From Streptomyces sp. NBC_01304 (GTDB taxonomy: Bacteria > Actinomycetota > Actinomycetes > Streptomycetales > Streptomycetaceae), in assembly GCF_035975855.1 (NCBI RefSeq), contig NZ_CP109055.1:2046001-2110000 (forward strand): a DNA stretch of 64,000 nucleotides. Direction: 5' to 3'. Positions 42,585 to 52,950 of this stretch are shown one piece after another. The position numbers were made by a program, and so were the translations under genes. Every line of letters begins with the position of its first letter. Positions within the stretch are counted from its first letter, which is position 1. The notes below the pieces were generated by a model. It saw only the letters and a program-made list of their open reading frames with translations. It ran no database searches and was not told the origin of the DNA.

Positions 42585-44717
42585 TCATTTACGACTGAAG
42601 CGGAAGATCGCGGCATCAAGGTCACCACGCAGCCCGGTGTGCAGCCCGTGATGGAGCAGCACCGCCCCCCGGTGCACCTCTCCCGCCCCGGCCCTGTCGC
42701 TCCTGCCGACCCTGTCCCCCACCCCGACCTGCTCGTACGTCCCCGCCGGATCGAGCCCCCGCAGCCGCAGCCGCGCCACCGGCTCCCCGTACCGCTGCGC
42801 CTGCAGCCACGCGAGGACGACGACCTCGCCCCCGTGCACGTACTGCACGGCACTGAGCCCGCCGTCCGGAGCCCGCAGCCGGTACAGCTCGCCGTGCTGC
42901 ACGACGGGCCTGATCTCCTTGTAGAGGTCCACCCACTCCCGCGCCTCGGCCAGCTCCGCCTCGCTCCACCGCGTGAGATCGCCGCCCACCCCGAGCACCC
43001 CCGCCATGGCGCTCACGAAGCGGAAGCGAAGCGAGCTCACTCGGTCGTTGAGCTGCGTGTTCGGGCTGTCGGTGACCCAGGCGGCCATCACCCGGGCGGG
43101 GTGCAGCTGGCTGAAGCCGTGCTGGATGGCGAGCCGGTCCAACGGGTCGGTGTTGTCGGAGGTCCACACCTGGTCGGTCCGGGCGAGGATGCCCAGATCG
43201 ATCCGGCCGCCCCCGCCCGAGCAGGACTCGAAGGCCACCCCGGGGTGCTCGGCCCGCAGCCGGTCGAGCAGCGCGTACAAGGCATGCACATGGTCATTCC
43301 AGAGCCGCTGCGGACACTCCTCGCCGGGCCAGCCCGCATCCGTGAAGCTGCGGTTGAAGTCCCATTTCACATAGTCGATCGGCGCGGACGACAACAGTGT
43401 GTGCAGCTGTTCCCACAGATAGTCCTGTACGTCGGTGCGCGCGAGGTTGAGCACCAGCTGATGCCGGAATTCGGTGCGGGTACGCCCGGGAAAGTGCTGC
43501 ACCCAGTCGGGGTGCGCCCGATACAGATCACTGTCCGCGTTGACCATTTCCGGTTCGACCCAGATCCCGAACTGCATTCCCAGCCCGTGCACTTCATCGG
43601 CGAGCGGCTTCAGCCCGCCGGGAAAACGATCAGGATTCGGTGTCCAGTCGCCGAGGCCGGCCCGGTCGCTGGTGCGCCGCCCGAACCAGGCATCGTCCAC
43701 CACGAACAGCTCCACACCGATGTCGGCCGCCCGCCGGGCCAGCGCCCGCTGCTGCGCCTCGGAGATGTCGAAGCCGGTGGCCTCCCAGGAGTTGTAGAGC
43801 ACGGGCCGCACGTCCTGGGCGTCCGGGATCACGTGCTCCAGCTGGTAGGCGTGCCAGGCCCGGCTCGCCCCGCCGAAGCCACCCGCGCTCCACAGTCCGG
43901 CGAAGACGGGCGTGGTGAGGGACTCACCGGGCCGCAGCAGCGCCTGCCCCGAGTCGTCGTGCCCGCTCCCGCCGGCGATCTGCACCCGACCGTCCGGCAG
44001 CTGCTGCACGGCGATGCGCCATGACCCCGACCAGGCGAGGGCGCAGCCGTAGACCTCGCCGTGCTCCTCACTCGCCCCTTCCGCGTCGAGCGCGACCCAG
44101 GGCAGATGCTGATGGCTCGTGTGCCCGCGCCGACTCCCGATGATCTTCTCGCCGTACGTGAGGTCGGAGCGTACGAGCCGCGACTCGGCGGCCCACCGCC
44201 CGTGCAGCTGGGACAGCCGCCACCGCTCGCGCTCCGGCAGCGTCCAGACCGCGGAGTCCGCGCGCAGCACCTCCACGTCCGGGCCGTGGCCCAGGTGCTC
44301 CAGGACGGCGGAGCGCTCCAGCACGTCCCCGCGCATCCGGTACACCAGCGTGATCCCGAGCCGGTGCGCCGTGTCCTCGAAGCGCAGGCGCAGCTCGCCG
44401 GCCGCCACGCTCGCCGCCCCGAACTGCCACTCGGTGCCCCGCACTTCAGGCGTACGCACCGACAGCGCGGGCCGCACGAAGCGGGGCCCGCCCTCGACCG
44501 GGTACTCCTCGCGTCCGTCCAGCGGGGACTCGAACCCCCGGGCGGGCGGGCCCGGTTCGGCCGCCAGGGCCTCCGCGTCGGCGAGGGCGATGCGCGCGCC
44601 CCAGTGCAGGTGAAGCAGTTCGTCGCCGGCGCCCAGGTGGAGGGCGTAACTGCTGGTGGGCCCGGAGAGCACCCACGTACGACCGTCGCCACCGACCTCG
44701 ATCACCAAGACCCCCAC
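42585..44717 (-). CDS. Alpha-galactosidase, GH36
   Basis: This 710-residue retaining glycosidase carries the GH36 catalytic core. WEATGFDISEAQQRALARRAAD is followed by FVVDDAWFGRR and the nucleophile Asp 453 in YVKWDFNR. FESCSGGGGRIDLG precedes the acid/base Asp 521 in WTSDNTDPLDR. The N-terminal 280 residues form the usual beta-supersandwich and the C terminus a small beta domain. It should release terminal alpha-1,6-galactose from raffinose- or melibiose-like sugars inside the cell, as no signal peptide is seen. The start is a GTG at 44717; a nearby in-frame GTG is an alternative. It is divergent from the phosphatase gene. Confidence 0.92.
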   Translation of the reverse strand: MGVLVIEVGGDGRTWVLSGPTSSYALHLGAGDELLHLHWGARIALADAEALAAEPGPPARGFESPLDGREEYPVEGGPRFVRPALSVRTPEVRGTEWQFGAASVAAGELRLRFEDTAHRLGITLVYRMRGDVLERSAVLEHLGHGPDVEVLRADSAVWTLPERERWRLSQLHGRWAAESRLVRSDLTYGEKIIGSRRGHTSHQHLPWVALDAEGASEEHGEVYGCALAWSGSWRIAVQQLPDGRVQIAGGSGHDDSGQALLRPGESLTTPVFAGLWSAGGFGGASRAWHAYQLEHVIPDAQDVRPVLYNSWEATGFDISEAQQRALARRAADIGVELFVVDDAWFGRRTSDRAGLGDWTPNPDRFPGGLKPLADEVHGLGMQFGIWVEPEMVNADSDLYRAHPDWVQHFPGRTRTEFRHQLVLNLARTDVQDYLWEQLHTLLSSAPIDYVKWDFNRSFTDAGWPGEECPQRLWNDHVHALYALLDRLRAEHPGVAFESCSGGGGRIDLGILARTDQVWTSDNTDPLDRLAIQHGFSQLHPARVMAAWVTDSPNTQLNDRVSSLRFRFVSAMAGVLGVGGDLTRWSEAELAEAREWVDLYKEIRPVVQHGELYRLRAPDGGLSAVQYVHGGEVVVLAWLQAQRYGEPVARLRLRGLDPAGTYEQVGVGDRVGRSDRAGAGEVHRGAVLLHHGLHTGLRGDLDAAIFRFSRK

Positions 44718-44964
44718 AGATCCGAACAGCCGCGATCAGCCACGCACAGGTGCGCACAGCCGTGAACACTCACGGCCATCTTCGGGGGCGCCCCACGGCC
44801 GGGGCAACGCCCGCGCCGCACTCTTCACCACCGCGCGCACATCCCGATGCCACCTCCGCTTTCCGGGCATGCGGACAGATGATTGCCCTGGACACCGATG
44901 TCGTATGGTCGAAGGCGCGCACCGCCGGCGAGCAAGCGCCGACGGCCTATTCGGAGGAGCCCCC

Positions 44965-45762
44965 GTGACGCAGCAGGTCCCGTCGACAGAACCCGAGCTG
45001 GCCGGAGTGCGCAATTTCCGTGACGTGGGCGGGCTGCCGACCGTGGACGGCCGGCGGTTGCAGGCCGGGCGGCTCTTCCGCAGTGGCCATCTGGCCCATG
45101 CCACCGCGTCCGACGCCGAGTTCCTCGGCTCGCTGGGGCTGCACACCATATTCGACTTCCGCAATGCGGCGGATCAGAAGCTCGAAGGCCCGGACGTCGA
45201 GCTGACCGGCGTACGCAATGTGAATCTGCCGCTCTCCGACCCGGCCGACGGCGCCGAGTTCTGGAAGATGGTCCGCGACGGCAACATGGACGAGCTCCGC
45301 TCGATCCTCGCCGACGGCAAGGCCGCGGACCGCATCACGTCGTCGTACCGCTCGATCATCAAGGAGCGCACCGCCGAGCACAGCCGGGTCCTGCACGCCC
45401 TCGCCGAGGACAGCGTGCCCGCCCTGATGCACTGCGCCGCCGGCAAGGACCGCGCGGGCCTGTCCATCGCGGTCACCCTGCTCGCCCTGGGCGTCGAGCG
45501 CGAGGCCATCGAGACGGACTACCTGGAGTCCAACGCCGCCCACCGCCGCTACAAGGTGAAGCGCACCAGCGACTCGCCGGAGGCCATGTCCCCCGAGGTC
45601 ATGGAGCTCCTGAGCCCCCTCTTCGACGCCCGCGTCGAGTATCTGCGCGCCGCCTTCGACACGATCGAGGAGACCTGGGGCAGCGTCGACCGCTACCTCG
45701 AAGAGGGCCTGAAGGTCACGCCCGAGGTGCGCGAGCGGCTGCGCGAGAAGTTCCTCGACTAG
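44965..45762 (+). CDS. Tyrosine-protein phosphatase (Y_phosphatase3-type)
   Basis: The 265-residue enzyme has the P-loop HCAAGKDRAG (Cys 157) and the opening typical of MptpB-like phosphatases ([30 protein letters not shown]). TIFDFRNAADQKLEGPD follows, with a helical lid. It dephosphorylates phosphotyrosine and perhaps phosphoinositides. The GTG at 44965 has GGAGGAG five bases upstream. It is convergent with the DUF6126-like gene, 15 bases apart. Confidence 0.9.
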   Translation: MTQQVPSTEPELAGVRNFRDVGGLPTVDGRRLQAGRLFRSGHLAHATASDAEFLGSLGLHTIFDFRNAADQKLEGPDVELTGVRNVNLPLSDPADGAEFWKMVRDGNMDELRSILADGKAADRITSSYRSIIKERTAEHSRVLHALAEDSVPALMHCAAGKDRAGLSIAVTLLALGVEREAIETDYLESNAAHRRYKVKRTSDSPEAMSPEVMELLSPLFDARVEYLRAAFDTIEETWGSVDRYLEEGLKVTPEVRERLREKFLD

Positions 45763-45777
45763 GTTCCCCGCCCAGGC

Positions 45778-45963
45778 CTACTGGTTCTGCCCGCCGAGCG
45801 TGAAGAGCAGGTAGACGAAGGCCGCGAAGAGGTGTCCGACGGCGACGTACACGATCAGTCGGATGACGAGGCCCCGCGGGAACTTCTCCTCCATGTCGGT
45901 CTTCTTGTTCGCGCTCTCGGTGTCCTGGCTTGCGCTGTTCTCGTTCATGGCGTTCTCGCTCAT
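45778..45963 (-). CDS. Small DUF6126-like single-pass membrane protein
   Basis: The 61-residue protein has an Asn/Ser/Glu/Lys-rich, probably disordered N terminus and one membrane segment (LVIRLIVYVAVGHLFAAFVYLLF, about 32-54). This fits my memory of the Streptomyces small family DUF6126, commonly found right after an XRE/cupin regulator. Its ATG overlaps the regulator's stop as ATGA (45960-45963), so the two are co-translated. It may be the regulator's membrane partner or target; this is inference. Confidence 0.75.
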   Translation of the reverse strand: MSENAMNENSASQDTESANKKTDMEEKFPRGLVIRLIVYVAVGHLFAAFVYLLFTLGGQNQ

Positions 45964-46559
45964 GTCGGCTCTCCAAGACAGAGCGCGGTGGCCGGGCTCT
46001 GCAGCAGGGTGTGTACGAAAAGGAGCTCGACCCCGCTCCGGTCCGCAGCGGCGATCCGGTGCGGGGTCAGCGAGTCGAAGTGCGCGCTGTCTCCCGGTGC
46101 GAGCAGATGGGTGCTGTCGCCCAGGCGCATGCGCAACCGCCCGGTGAGGACGTACAGCCACTCCTCGCCCGGATGCACCCGCACGATGTCGCCCTGCGCG
46201 CCGTACGGCACTTGGAGGCGCAGGGCCTGCATCCCGCGGGCTGGCGCCCCGGCCTGCCAGTACGTCCAGCCGCCGGCCGCGGTGGGTTCCATGTCGGCGG
46301 CGCGCACCACGGCGTCACGGTCGGCGGGGGTCTCCCCGAGCAGCTCGGAGACCGTCGTACCGTAGATGCGCGCGAGGGCCAGCAGCATCGGAAGGGACGG
46401 CTGGCGTTGCCCGGTCTCGAGCCGCGAGAGATGCGCGGGCGACAGACCGGCGGATCGCGCGGCGGCCTCGAGCGTGAGCGAGGCGCGCCGCCGCAGCTCA
46501 CGCAGCTGCGGCGCGACGGCGAGGGCGGCATCCGCCTCGGCAGGGTCGGCAGGACTCAT
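45960..46559 (-). CDS. XRE-family regulator with cupin sensor domain
   Basis: This roughly 199-residue regulator has an XRE helix-turn-helix near residues 15-70 (RELRRRASLTLEAAARSAGLSPAHLSRLETGQRQPS) and a C-terminal cupin (about 105-190, IVRVHPGEEWLYVLTGRLRMRLGDSTHLLAPGDSAHFD). Such proteins sense a small metabolite with the cupin. Two TTGCC-N5-GGCAA palindromes 22 bases upstream are very likely its own operators. It is next to the hopanoid operon, whose last gene ends at 46656, and may control it. The start is ATG at 46559 or 46565; neither has a good ribosome site, so translation may be leaderless. Confidence 0.85.
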   Translation of the reverse strand: MSPADPAEADAALAVAPQLRELRRRASLTLEAAARSAGLSPAHLSRLETGQRQPSLPMLLALARIYGTTVSELLGETPADRDAVVRAADMEPTAAGGWTYWQAGAPARGMQALRLQVPYGAQGDIVRVHPGEEWLYVLTGRLRMRLGDSTHLLAPGDSAHFDSLTPHRIAAADRSGVELLFVHTLLQSPATALCLGEPT

Positions 46560-46580
46560 GCCCATGATTCAGCCAGAGGT

Positions 46581-46615
46581 TTGCCTCAGCGGCAATTTTC
46601 TTGCCTCTGAGGCAA
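46581..46615. promoter_or_regulatory. Tandem operators of the XRE/cupin regulator
   Basis: TTGCCTCAGCGGCAA (46581-46595) and TTGCCTCTGAGGCAA (46601-46615) are centred 20 bp apart, about two helical turns, directly upstream of the regulator gene. The second is a perfect palindrome around its central T. Confidence 0.85.
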
Positions 46616-46655
46616 ACCCGCGCCGGGCCGGTCAGCGATTCACCCGCCGGACCCG

Positions 46656-48053
46656 TCAGCGGTTGGCGACCGCCTGCTTCACCAGGGTCTTCCCGAAGTC
46701 CCACATCAGCCCGCCCCCGCTGTGGGCGTCGTCCATCACGGCGGTGAAGGCCTCGACGAAGCGGTCCACGTCCGCCTCCCCGATGGTCAGCGGCGGGATC
46801 AGCTTGATCACTTCCAGGTGGTCGCCGGACACCTGCGTCAGGATCCGGTGCTTCTGCAGCAGCGGCACGACGACCATCTGCGCGAACAGCCCCTTGCGCG
46901 CGACCTGCAGCGCGGCCCACCGGGTGCGCAGTTTCAGCGACGACGGCTTGCCGAACTCGATGCCGATCATCAGGCCGCGCCCGCGCACGTCGTGCAGCAG
47001 CTCGTACCGGTCCACGAGCGCCGCGAGCCGCGACTTCAGCAGCTCCCCCATCGCCCGCGCGTTGGCCACGACCTGCTCGTCCCGCATGACCGAGAGGACC
47101 GCGAGGCCGGCCGCCATGGCCTGGGCGTTGGAGCCGAAGCTCGCCGAGTGCACGAGCACCCGGTCCATCGACGAGTAGACCTTCTTGAAGATCCAGTCCT
47201 TGCCGAGGGTCGCCCCGACCGGCACATACCCGCCGGACAGCGCCTTGGCGACACAGACCAGATCGGGCTCGACGCCGTCCTCGTGCTGGTAGGCGTAGAA
47301 GTCGCCGGTCCGGCCGAGTCCGGTCTGTACCTCGTCGGCGATGAGCAGCGCCTTGTGCTGGTGCAGCAAGTCCTGGGCGGCGCGCAGGAATCCGGGCGGC
47401 GACTCGAGCACGCCCTTGCCCTGGATGGGCTCGACGACGAAGCCCGCCACGTCGCCCTTCTTCAACTCCCTTGCCAGCGCGTCGAGATCACCGAGCTCGA
47501 TCGCGGTGTCGGGCAGCAGCGGCGCGAACCCGTCCCGGAACCCCGCCTCGCCGTTCACGGACAGCGACCCGGTGGTCAGCCCGTGGAAGGCGTGCGAGCA
47601 GTACAGGATCCTCGGCTTCCCGGTGGCGTACCGTGCGAACTTGAGCGCGGTCTCCACGGCCTCCGTACCGCTGTTGCCGAAGAAGACCCGGTCCAAGTGC
47701 GGGCTGTGGTTGAGGAGTTGCTCGGCGAGCAGACCCGGCAGCGGCTGGCAGTCGAAGCGGGTGAGGTCGGCGAGCGAGGCGTCCAGGACGTCGTGCAGGG
47801 CCTTGCGGACGACGGGGTGGTGCCGGCCGAGCCCCATCACCCCGAACCCGGCGAGCATGTCGAGGTAGTCGTTGCCCTCGGCGTCCCAGAAGTGCGCGCC
47901 CTCGGCCCGCTCGTAGACCTTGTCGAAGCCGATGGTGTGCAGCATGCGCGGCAGCTGGTGGTTGAGGTGCCGCGCATGCAGCTCATAGCGCTCGGCGCCG
48001 CGCTCGGCGAGCAGCCTGCCGAGGTCGAAGCCCTTGGACGCCTCGTCCGTCAT
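46656..48053 (-). CDS. hpnO: HpnO-like class III aminotransferase of the hopanoid cluster
   Basis: This 465-residue PLP enzyme has the class III plan: [16 protein letters not shown] at 126-141, [26 protein letters not shown] at 236-250 and the PLP lysine K270 in [13 protein letters not shown]. HpnO makes aminobacteriohopanetriol from a hopanoid side-chain ribose intermediate; other class III aminotransferases are alternatives, but the position at the end of the hopanoid operon supports this. Its ATG overlaps the dxs stop as ATGA (48050-48053), so the two are translationally coupled. The start is well fixed. Confidence 0.85.
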   Translation of the reverse strand: MTDEASKGFDLGRLLAERGAERYELHARHLNHQLPRMLHTIGFDKVYERAEGAHFWDAEGNDYLDMLAGFGVMGLGRHHPVVRKALHDVLDASLADLTRFDCQPLPGLLAEQLLNHSPHLDRVFFGNSGTEAVETALKFARYATGKPRILYCSHAFHGLTTGSLSVNGEAGFRDGFAPLLPDTAIELGDLDALARELKKGDVAGFVVEPIQGKGVLESPPGFLRAAQDLLHQHKALLIADEVQTGLGRTGDFYAYQHEDGVEPDLVCVAKALSGGYVPVGATLGKDWIFKKVYSSMDRVLVHSASFGSNAQAMAAGLAVLSVMRDEQVVANARAMGELLKSRLAALVDRYELLHDVRGRGLMIGIEFGKPSSLKLRTRWAALQVARKGLFAQMVVVPLLQKHRILTQVSGDHLEVIKLIPPLTIGEADVDRFVEAFTAVMDDAHSGGGLMWDFGKTLVKQAVANR

Positions 48054-49972
48054 ACGTCTTTCTCCTTACGTTCCCCACGATCCGCGTTGCGTTCCCCACG
48101 TTCGGCCTTACGTGCCAACGTGGCCCCGATCCGTCCGGCGATCTCCACCGGAGTGAGCCCCAGATCGGCCAGGACTTCGCCCCGCTTGGCATGCGCCAGG
48201 AACTGTTCCGGGATGCCGAAGGTCCGCAGCGCCACGTCGACCTCCGCGTCCCGCAGCGCCTGCCCGACGGCCGAACCGACGCCCGCCGCACGGCTGTTGT
48301 CCTCCACCACGGCGACGAGCTCATGCTGCTCGGCCAGCGCCGGCAGCGCCTCGTCGACGGGCTTGACCCAGCGCGGGTCGACCACGGTGCACCCGATCCC
48401 CCGCGCCTGAAGGAGTTCGGCGGCCTGCAGACAGACGGGAGCCATGACCCCCACGGCGACCAGAAGTACCTGTGCGTCGTCGGCCCGGTGCAGCACGTCC
48501 ATGCCGCCGACCCGGTCGAGGGCGGGGATCTCGGGCCCCACCGACTCTTTCGGGAAGCGGATCACCGTAGGGGCGTCGTCGACGTCCACCGCCTCCCGCA
48601 GCTGCGCGCGCAGCTGGTCCGCGTCGCGCGGGGCGGCGATGCGCAGGCCCGGCACGACCTGCAGCACGGACATGTCCCACATGCCGTTGTGCGAGGCCCC
48701 GTCCACGCCGGTCACCCCGGCCCGGTCGAGCACGAAGGTCACGCCGCTCCGGTGCAGGGCGACGTCCATGAGGAGCTGGTCGAAGGCCCGGTTGAGGAAG
48801 GTGGCGTACACGGCGACGACGGGGTGCAGTCCACCGGTGGCGAGGCCGGCCGCCGACACCGCCGCGTGCTGCTCGGCGATCCCGACGTCCCAGACCCGCT
48901 CGGGGAACTCCTCGGCGAACTTGGTGAGCCCCACCGGGTGCAGCATCGCCGCCGTGATCGCCACGACATCGGGGCGTTCCCGCCCGATCTCCGCGATCTC
49001 GTCGCCGAACACCGAGGTCCAGGAAGGCCCGTTGGACGGGGCGAGCGGCTCACACGTGAGCGGGTCCATGACCCCCACGGTGTGGAAGCGGTCGGCCTCG
49101 TCCGCAAGCGCGGGCTCGTACCCGCGCCCCTTCTCGGTCAGACAGTGCACGAGCACCGGCCCGTGGAACCGCTTGGCCCGCCGCAGCGCCGACTCGACGG
49201 CCGCGATGTCGTGCCCGTCGATCGGCCCGACGTACTTGAGCCCCAGGTCCTCGAACATGCCCTGCGGTGCGAAGGCGTCCTTGAAGCCCTTCTTCGCCCC
49301 GTGCAGCGACTCGTACAGCGGCTGCCCGATCACCGGCGTGTGCTGCAGCAGCTCCTTGCCCCAGGCCAGCACCTTCTCGTAGCCGTCGGTCGTGCGCAGC
49401 GTGGCCAGATGGTTGGCGAGACCGCCGATGGTGGGAGCGTACGACCGCTCGTTGTCATTGACGACGATGATCAGCGGCCGGTCCTTGGCGGCGGCGATGT
49501 TGTTCAGCGCCTCCCAGGCCATGCCCCCGGTGAGCGCCCCGTCCCCGATGACGGCGACGACATGGCCGGGGTCGCCCAGCACCTCGTGCGCCTTGGCGAG
49601 CCCGTCCGCCCAGCCGAGGGCGGTGGAGGCGTGGCTGTTCTCGACGATGTCGTGCTCGGACTCCTCGCGCGAGGGGTAGCCGGACAGGCCGCCCTTGCCC
49701 CGCAGCTTGGAGAAGTCCTGCCGTCCGGTGAGCAGTTTGTGGACGTAGCTCTGATGCCCGGTGTCCCACACGATCCGGTCGACCGGCGACTCGAAGACGC
49801 GGTGCAGGGCGATGGACAGCTCCACCACACCGAGGTTGGGACCGAGGTGGCCGCCGGTGCGGGCGACCGCGTGCACCAGGAACTCCCGGATCTCCTCGGC
49901 GAGTTCGGCGAGTTCGTCCTCGGTCAGCGCCTTCAGGTCGCGCGGCCCCCGAATGTTCTCCAGAATCGTCAC
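48050..49972 (-). CDS. dxs: 1-deoxy-D-xylulose-5-phosphate synthase, hopanoid-cluster copy
   Basis: The 640-residue DXS makes deoxyxylulose phosphate from pyruvate and glyceraldehyde phosphate, the first step of the MEP pathway. Visible are [16 protein letters not shown] at 69-84, TPP motif [16 protein letters not shown] at 143-158, a GPIDGHD block and the C-terminal transketolase-like domain. A charged repeat tail ([18 protein letters not shown]) is added at the end. This is a dedicated copy next to ispG, so hopanoid synthesis gets its own isoprenoid supply. The ATG at 49972 lies 69 bases after ispG. Confidence 0.96.
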   Translation of the reverse strand: MTILENIRGPRDLKALTEDELAELAEEIREFLVHAVARTGGHLGPNLGVVELSIALHRVFESPVDRIVWDTGHQSYVHKLLTGRQDFSKLRGKGGLSGYPSREESEHDIVENSHASTALGWADGLAKAHEVLGDPGHVVAVIGDGALTGGMAWEALNNIAAAKDRPLIIVVNDNERSYAPTIGGLANHLATLRTTDGYEKVLAWGKELLQHTPVIGQPLYESLHGAKKGFKDAFAPQGMFEDLGLKYVGPIDGHDIAAVESALRRAKRFHGPVLVHCLTEKGRGYEPALADEADRFHTVGVMDPLTCEPLAPSNGPSWTSVFGDEIAEIGRERPDVVAITAAMLHPVGLTKFAEEFPERVWDVGIAEQHAAVSAAGLATGGLHPVVAVYATFLNRAFDQLLMDVALHRSGVTFVLDRAGVTGVDGASHNGMWDMSVLQVVPGLRIAAPRDADQLRAQLREAVDVDDAPTVIRFPKESVGPEIPALDRVGGMDVLHRADDAQVLLVAVGVMAPVCLQAAELLQARGIGCTVVDPRWVKPVDEALPALAEQHELVAVVEDNSRAAGVGSAVGQALRDAEVDVALRTFGIPEQFLAHAKRGEVLADLGLTPVEIAGRIGATLARKAERGERNADRGERKEKDV

Positions 49973-50041
49973 GCTCGGGCCCCCTCCTTCTCGCTTGTAC
50001 GCATCGCTTGTACGTATCGCTCGAAGCGTCAGCTCAAGGCT

Positions 50042-51229
50042 TCAGCTCACGACCCCGGCCGGCTCGCCGGCCGCCGTGACCACCGGTGCGCCGGAGGCGA
50101 CGCCGTCCTTCTCCATCTGCTCGGCGATCTTCATGGCCTCGTCGATCAGCGTCTCCACGATCTTCGACTCGGGCACGGTCTTGATGACCTCGCCCTTGAC
50201 GAAGATCTGCCCCTTGCCGTTGCCGGACGCCACGCCCAGATCGGCCTCGCGGGCCTCACCGGGACCATTCACGACACAGCCCATGACGGCCACGCGAAGC
50301 GGCACTTCCATGCCCTCCAGGCCCGCCGTCACCTCGTCGGCCAGCTTGTAGACGTCGACCTGGGCCCGCCCGCAGGACGGGCACGACACGATCTCCAGGC
50401 GCCGCTGCTTCAGGTTCAGCGACTCCAGGATCTGCAGCCCGACCTTGACCTCCTCGGCCGGCGGCGCGGACAACGAGACCCGGATGGTGTCGCCGATCCC
50501 CTCGCTCAGCAACGCCCCGAAGGCGACAGCTGACTTGATCGTGCCCTGGAACGCGGGGCCCGCCTCCGTCACCCCCAGATGCAGCGGATAGTCACAGGCG
50601 GCGGCCAGCTGCCGGTAGGCGTTGACCATGACCACCGGGTCGTTGTGCTTGACCGAGATCTTGATGTCCCTGAAGCCATGCTCCTCGAAGAGCGACGCCT
50701 CCCACAGCGCCGACTCCACGAGCGCCTCGGGCGTCGCCTTCCCGTACTTCTCCATCAGGCGCCGGTCGAGCGAGCCCGCGTTGACGCCGATCCGGATCGG
50801 CGTCCCGGCCGCCGAGGCGGCCTGCGCGATCTCCTTCACCTTGTCGTCGAACTGCTTGATGTTCCCCGGGTTCACGCGGACCGCCGCACACCCGGCGTCG
50901 ATCGCCGCGAAGACGTACTTCGGCTGGAAGTGGATGTCCGCGATCACCGGGATCTGCGACTTGCGGGCGATGGTCGCCAGCGCGTCCGCGTCGTCCTGCG
51001 TGGGGCAGGCGACGCGCACGATCTGGCAGCCGGACGCGGTGAGTTCGGCGATCTGCTGCAGCGTGGCACCGATGTCGGACGTACGCGTCGTCGTCATCGA
51101 CTGCACCGAGACCGGTGCGTCACCCCCCACCGCCACCGACCCGACCTGGATCTGCCGGGAGCGACGGCGCTCCGCGACGGGCCGGGCCGGCAGCTCGGGT
51201 ACTCCGAGTGCGACAGGTTCCCCACTCAT
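50042..51229 (-). CDS. ispG: 4-hydroxy-3-methylbut-2-enyl diphosphate synthase (flavodoxin type), hopanoid-cluster copy
   Basis: The 395-residue IspG/GcpE converts cyclic MEcPP to HMBPP using a [4Fe-4S] cluster. The start [20 protein letters not shown] is classic, [19 protein letters not shown] follows, and cluster ligands are seen in [16 protein letters not shown] (VSCPSCGR) and [17 protein letters not shown]. As with the neighbouring dxs, it is a second, cluster-bound copy of an essential enzyme. The ATG at 51229 is 15 bases from the hpnH stop. Confidence 0.96.
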   Translation of the reverse strand: MSGEPVALGVPELPARPVAERRRSRQIQVGSVAVGGDAPVSVQSMTTTRTSDIGATLQQIAELTASGCQIVRVACPTQDDADALATIARKSQIPVIADIHFQPKYVFAAIDAGCAAVRVNPGNIKQFDDKVKEIAQAASAAGTPIRIGVNAGSLDRRLMEKYGKATPEALVESALWEASLFEEHGFRDIKISVKHNDPVVMVNAYRQLAAACDYPLHLGVTEAGPAFQGTIKSAVAFGALLSEGIGDTIRVSLSAPPAEEVKVGLQILESLNLKQRRLEIVSCPSCGRAQVDVYKLADEVTAGLEGMEVPLRVAVMGCVVNGPGEAREADLGVASGNGKGQIFVKGEVIKTVPESKIVETLIDEAMKIAEQMEKDGVASGAPVVTAAGEPAGVVS

Positions 51230-51244
51230 GTCGTCACCCGTTCC

Positions 51245-52267
51245 TCAGCTGCGGTTTCCGGAAACGGTCTCCCGCATCGCGCGCAGCGACTCCTTGAGGG
51301 ACCCCATGGTGGCGAGCACGGCGGTCGGCTCGTAGCCGCAGTGCGCCATGCAGTTGGCGCAGCGCGGGTCCTTGCCCCGGCCGTACTTGTCCCAGTCGGT
51401 CTCCTCGACGAGTTCCTTGTACGTGGGCACATAGCCGTCGCTCATCAGATAGCAGGGCCGCTGCCAGCCGAAGAGCGAGTAGTTGGGGATGGCCCACGCC
51501 GTGCACGGGAAGTCGACCTTGCCCTCGAGGAAGTCGAGGAACAGCGGCGAGTGGTTGAGCCGCCAGCGCCGCCGGTTGCCGCCCGCGAAGGCCTTCTTGA
51601 AGAGCTCGCGGGTCTGCTCGACGCCCAGGAAGTGCTCCTGGTCGGGCGCCTTCTCGTAGGCGTAGGCGGGCGAGAGCATCATCTCGTCCACCTCGAGGTC
51701 GTCATTGAGGAAGTTGAGGACCTCGATGATGGTCTGGGGGGTGTCGGTGTTGAAGAACGTCGAGTTGGTGGTGACGCGGAAGCCGCGCTTCTTGGCCTCC
51801 TTGATGGCCTCCACCGCCTCGTCGAACACGCCCTCCTTCGCGACGGACTCGTCGTGCCGCTCGCGCATGCCGTCGATGTGCACGGCGAAGGCGAAGTACG
51901 GGGAGGGCGTGAACTTGTCCATCTTCTTGCGCAGCAGCATGGCGTTGGTGCAGAGGAAGATGTACTTCTTCTTGGCCACCAACTGCCGGACGATCTCGTC
52001 GATCTGAGGGTGCATCAGCGGCTCGCCGCCGGCGATGGACACCATCGGTGCCCCGGACTCGAGCACGGCGCCCACGGCCTGGGCCACGGGCATCCGCTGC
52101 TTGAGCACCCCGGCCGGATGCTGGATCTTGCCGCAGCCCTCGCACGCGAGGTTGCAGGCGAACAGCGGCTCGAGCTCAACGATCAAGGGAAACTTGTCGC
52201 GCTTGCGGAGCTTCTGTTCAAAGAGATAGGTAGCGACCTTGATGGACTGACGAAGCGGCATGGCCAT
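51245..52267 (-). CDS. hpnH: HpnH, adenosylhopane-forming radical SAM enzyme
   Basis: The 340-residue radical SAM protein has the cluster motif C38-N-L-A-C42-E-G-C45 and the family phrases PLIVELEPLFACNLACEGCGKIQHP, MVSIAGGEPLMHPQIDEI and a C-terminal CANCMAHCGYEPTA. HpnH joins the adenosyl group of SAM to hopene, giving adenosylhopane, the root of all extended hopanoids. It starts at ATG 52267 (MAMPLRQSIK) after GGAGGTGAG; a second ATG at 52261 is less well placed. It lies seven bases from hpnG. Confidence 0.95.
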   Translation of the reverse strand: MAMPLRQSIKVATYLFEQKLRKRDKFPLIVELEPLFACNLACEGCGKIQHPAGVLKQRMPVAQAVGAVLESGAPMVSIAGGEPLMHPQIDEIVRQLVAKKKYIFLCTNAMLLRKKMDKFTPSPYFAFAVHIDGMRERHDESVAKEGVFDEAVEAIKEAKKRGFRVTTNSTFFNTDTPQTIIEVLNFLNDDLEVDEMMLSPAYAYEKAPDQEHFLGVEQTRELFKKAFAGGNRRRWRLNHSPLFLDFLEGKVDFPCTAWAIPNYSLFGWQRPCYLMSDGYVPTYKELVEETDWDKYGRGKDPRCANCMAHCGYEPTAVLATMGSLKESLRAMRETVSGNRS

Positions 52268-52274
52268 GACTAGC

Positions 52275-52931
52275 TCACCTCCGGGGGAGCAGCAAAGAAC
52301 GGTGCCATTCATAGAAGGCCGGAAGGACGGCACGAAGAACGCGGAAAGCTGATATTCCACCGCGCACCGTGCCGATGCGGACGAGTTCATGCTCGGGGGC
52401 GTCCACGACCACCCGTACGGCCGCAACCGGGCGCGGCCCGGCCTGCACGGCGGTGTACAGCGTGGCTGCGGACTCCATGTCCACCGCGATCGATCCCTGA
52501 GCCAGCAGATCGGCGCGCTCGTGCCCCCGTACGACATGGGCGGAACCGGTCATCGGGCCGGTGTGCACGGTGTGTCCCGGCACGGCCTTGACCAGCTCCT
52601 TGACCAGGAGCTCGGTGCCCTCGCAGACGGTGGCGCCGCGCGGGTCGCGGGTCTCGTCGGCGACGACCAGGTCACCCGGGTGCATACCGGGTGCGAGGCC
52701 CGCGCAGAAGCCCGTCGCGATGACGGCCGCGTCGCGGAGGGCCGGGTCCCCGAGCGTGCGCGTGACGGCGCGCTCGGCGGCCTTGGGTCCCATGCCGGTG
52801 CGCAGCACCGTGACGGGACCCTGGGCCGACGTGCGGTCGCCGCGGCCCAGGGCGAACCGCTCGATGCGCAGCGCGCACGCGATCAGCAGCGGCGAAACGG
52901 ACTCCCGCGCGGGCTCCGCGGGCTGTTTCAT
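52275..52931 (-). CDS. hpnG: HpnG-like adenosylhopane nucleosidase
   Basis: This 218-residue protein has the nucleoside-phosphorylase-like fold of HpnG, with LLIACALRIERFAL near the start, VTVLRTGMGPKAAERAV, VIATGFCAGLAPGMHPGDLVVADETRD and DMESAATLYTAVQ. HpnG releases adenine from adenosylhopane to give ribosylhopane. The start was set at the ATG at 52931, 19 bases after the shc stop; an ATG at 52982 would overlap shc and is less likely. It sits between shc and hpnH, as expected for the pathway. Confidence 0.88.
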   Translation of the reverse strand: MKQPAEPARESVSPLLIACALRIERFALGRGDRTSAQGPVTVLRTGMGPKAAERAVTRTLGDPALRDAAVIATGFCAGLAPGMHPGDLVVADETRDPRGATVCEGTELLVKELVKAVPGHTVHTGPMTGSAHVVRGHERADLLAQGSIAVDMESAATLYTAVQAGPRPVAAVRVVVDAPEHELVRIGTVRGGISAFRVLRAVLPAFYEWHRSLLLPRR

Positions 52932-52950
52932 AGGGGGGTCGATTCCCAAC

